A stretch of DNA of 64,000 nt from Eulemur rufifrons. Lineage: Eukaryota; Chordata; Mammalia; Primates; Lemuridae. The translations under genes were made by a program, and so were the position numbers. The notes under the pieces were generated by a model. That model did no database searches. It had not been told where the DNA came from and saw only the letters and a list, made by a program, of their open reading frames with translations. How positions within the stretch are numbered: position 1 is the stretch's first letter; each line of letters opens with the position of its first letter. This document shows, in pieces, positions 62,460 through 64,000 of the stretch. Location of the stretch: NCBI RefSeq assembly GCF_041146395.1, contig NC_090989.1, forward strand, positions 49,874,501-49,938,500, given 5' to 3'.

Positions 62460-64000
62460 CTGTAACCAGGCAGGAGAGGGGCAGTTGCACTGTGAGCCTT
62501 TCACGCTGCTGCTCTGCTGCATTTCCCCGAGTCCCCTGTGGTTATCACTGGGCCACTGTGGCAGGCCCAGCCCCTGGTTCCAGGTGCATATGTGAGGTAG
62601 GGTTGGTTGTTAGGCAGCTAAGTAGGGCACCTCTGGGGCCCCAAAGGACTTGGGGAAACAAAATTAAATGGGAATGGCTAACAAATGCTAACTAACCAAT
62701 AAGAATAGAGGTTAAAGCCAGAAGAAAATCTCCAGGAAAGTCCAGGACAAGAAACGAAACAGTATAGGTGCAGTTAGAGTCAAAGTGTTATCTCAAGAAA
62801 CCCAATGCACATTGACATGTCATCGTAATAAATCTGCATTACAGTTTGTCCCCCACCCCAGTGGGCATTCAGGGAGGGTTATGGATAATTCACATGTGCA
62901 GCAGGGCCAAGATTATATAACTTGTAACTGTCCATCAAACTGACACTTCAAGTACGCCAGCCAGGGAGAAGCTAGTACTGATAATATAAAAGTGAAACAC
63001 CAGTAGGCAATAGAGGCCTCCTGTGATGACAGGGGCCCCTTCACTGTCTGTGGCAAATGTACTCTGCTTTTGCTCTATAAACCTTGCTTCTTGCTTGCCA
63101 TTCTTTCAGTGTGTCCTGTCACTCTTTTATAAAAAGCATATCAGGGGCCAAGGATTCTCAACCAACCTGACAGGCTGGCAGGATACAGTGTGTGTACAGG
63201 ATGGAGGAAGTCTGCTGAGCATGGCATGCATGTGTGGAGGCCTTGGTGCCAAGGTGCCAGCTGCATGAGTGGGGCAAGGTGCACGCAGGGCTGAGTAGAT
63301 GGTGTGCAGGTTGTAGCAGTCCAGTAGGGAGGAGCAGACCCATGGGGCATGGAGCAGAGTGAGCACCTGGTATAGAGAAAGCCAGCGGGTCACAACTAAA
63401 GCATGGGATGGAGTGGGGCTCTGGTACAGAGTGAACCTGCAGGGCATCTATGCAGAATGGAGCAGGTCTACAAGGAGTGGCACTAGCATGCATGGGCCAG
63501 GGCATCAGAAGGGCAGGGTGCATGCAGGGTGTGGTGCCCAGGGTGACTGTGCAGGATAGCATGGGTCCATGGTGTGCAGTTGGCCTAGATCCAAAGGTGG
63601 CAGCTGCACTGACTTTCATCACTCTCAGGGCCTCTTGGATGGTGGCACCAGCAGCCGTCCAGTTGCCTCGACAGTGGATAGTGGGCACCAAGGGTTACGG
63701 GCATGTGTTCCATCCAGGTCCCACGGGAGGTGTGGTTGAATGGGATCACCTAGGACACAGCAATGGGTGCCAGGCCCATGTTCTCCTACTCTGTTCAGGG
63801 CCTGCAGCAGTGGCTGTTGTGGGGGTGCATGTCACCTGCCCACAAGGTGCACACAAATGCCAGGATTTACTGCTGGCTCCCTGTCTGTCAGGGGCAAGGA
63901 GGAGGCAGTGGTCACAAATGTGATCCTTGGACAAAAGTAGCATCCTGGGTTGGGATATTACAATGGTGTCAGCTGCATTGCTCAGGGCTTGCAAGCCTGC
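62460..64000 (-). promoter_or_regulatory. L1 5' UTR (GC-rich), interrupted by an LTR, continuing past the window
   Basis: Directly upstream of the ORF1 start on the minus strand, base composition switches from AT-rich to GC-rich. Recurrent motifs such as gcatgg, gcagggtg, ccatggg and gtgcatgc occur. This is the position and character of an L1 5' UTR with its internal promoter. It holds the longest frame of the window (177 codons, 63158-63691, minus), which is proline/serine/histidine-rich and unrecognised. I could not delimit monomers or the 5' end. Confidence 0.65.
62608..63172 (+). mobile_element. Solo LTR, TGTTAGGC family
   Basis: Begins TGTTAGGCAGCTAAG and ends approximately ACCAACCTGACA. 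It shares 'tctgtggcaaa.gta', 'taaacct', 'cttgcttgcc', 'gtgtgtcctgtcactcttt' in order with the LTR at 43075-43703. A TATA-like 'gataatataaaag' lies near 62977, and 'tctataaacc' near 63075. The flanks ggttggt (62601-62607) and ggctggc (63173-63179) match 5 of 7. No internal proviral sequence or second LTR is present, so it is a solo LTR within the L1 5' UTR. Confidence 0.75.

Noticed and set aside
63450..63923. 157-codon + strand frame near the window end
   Set aside because: It is antisense to the GC-rich L1 5' UTR and overlaps other long frames on both strands, as expected where stop codons are rare. No recognisable domain.

Overview
This window looks like AT-rich nuclear DNA from a strepsirrhine (lemur-type) primate. 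The main evidence is the Alu copies at about 10.3 kb and 29.5 kb. Their two arms are joined by a long linker (aaaatagaaag, then tatatggac, then atatatagaaaaaattagcc), which is the arrangement in lemur Alus. Several L1 copies also share a lemur-style 3' end (cctaaacatttgtacccc followed by taatatgctgaaat). I found no intact protein-coding host gene and no functional RNA gene. Nearly all short reading frames are chance or fall inside transposon remnants. The window reads as intergenic or deep intronic sequence built from layers of dead mobile elements. All family names come from recalled consensus sequences and not from a database search.

Layout: 0-10 kb is mostly unrecognised AT-rich sequence with a MIR, a MER1-type hAT element, an L1 3' end, an old Alu and an L1M tail. 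9.2-10.3 kb is an L2 3' end with a young Alu at its tail. 13.3-16.2 kb holds L1M and L1 fragments. 17-21.4 kb has two hAT-Charlie elements, MaLR LTR and internal pieces and a Tigger-like element. 28.7-36.4 kb is a Russian-doll nest: an L1M/HAL1 body is split by an MLT1-type LTR, which is split by a MaLR provirus with a perfect 5-bp target duplication, whose 5' LTR is itself split by about 2.1 kb. 37.9-39.7 kb is an L1 broken by an oppositely oriented L1. 42.3-44.65 kb is a complete MaLR provirus (5-bp duplication GATAC) invaded by a different LTR. 47.8-49.2 kb is a long L2 with reverse-transcriptase remnants. 51.6-55.6 kb is an L1M broken by two MLT1-type LTRs and an Alu. 57.2-64 kb is a near full-length antisense L1 (ORF2, ORF1, GC-rich 5' UTR), interrupted by an Alu and an LTR.

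The most unusual single item is a 5' half of a methionine tRNA (about 46 bp) inserted at 30.08 kb without any A-tail and flanked by 13-bp direct repeats. This is a tailless tRNA-half retropseudogene. Other points of interest are three MaLR internal regions within 25 kb, a shared LTR family at 43 and 63 kb, an L2 fragment apparently stranded inside a younger LTR, and (TG)n microsatellites born at the same site in two different L1 copies.
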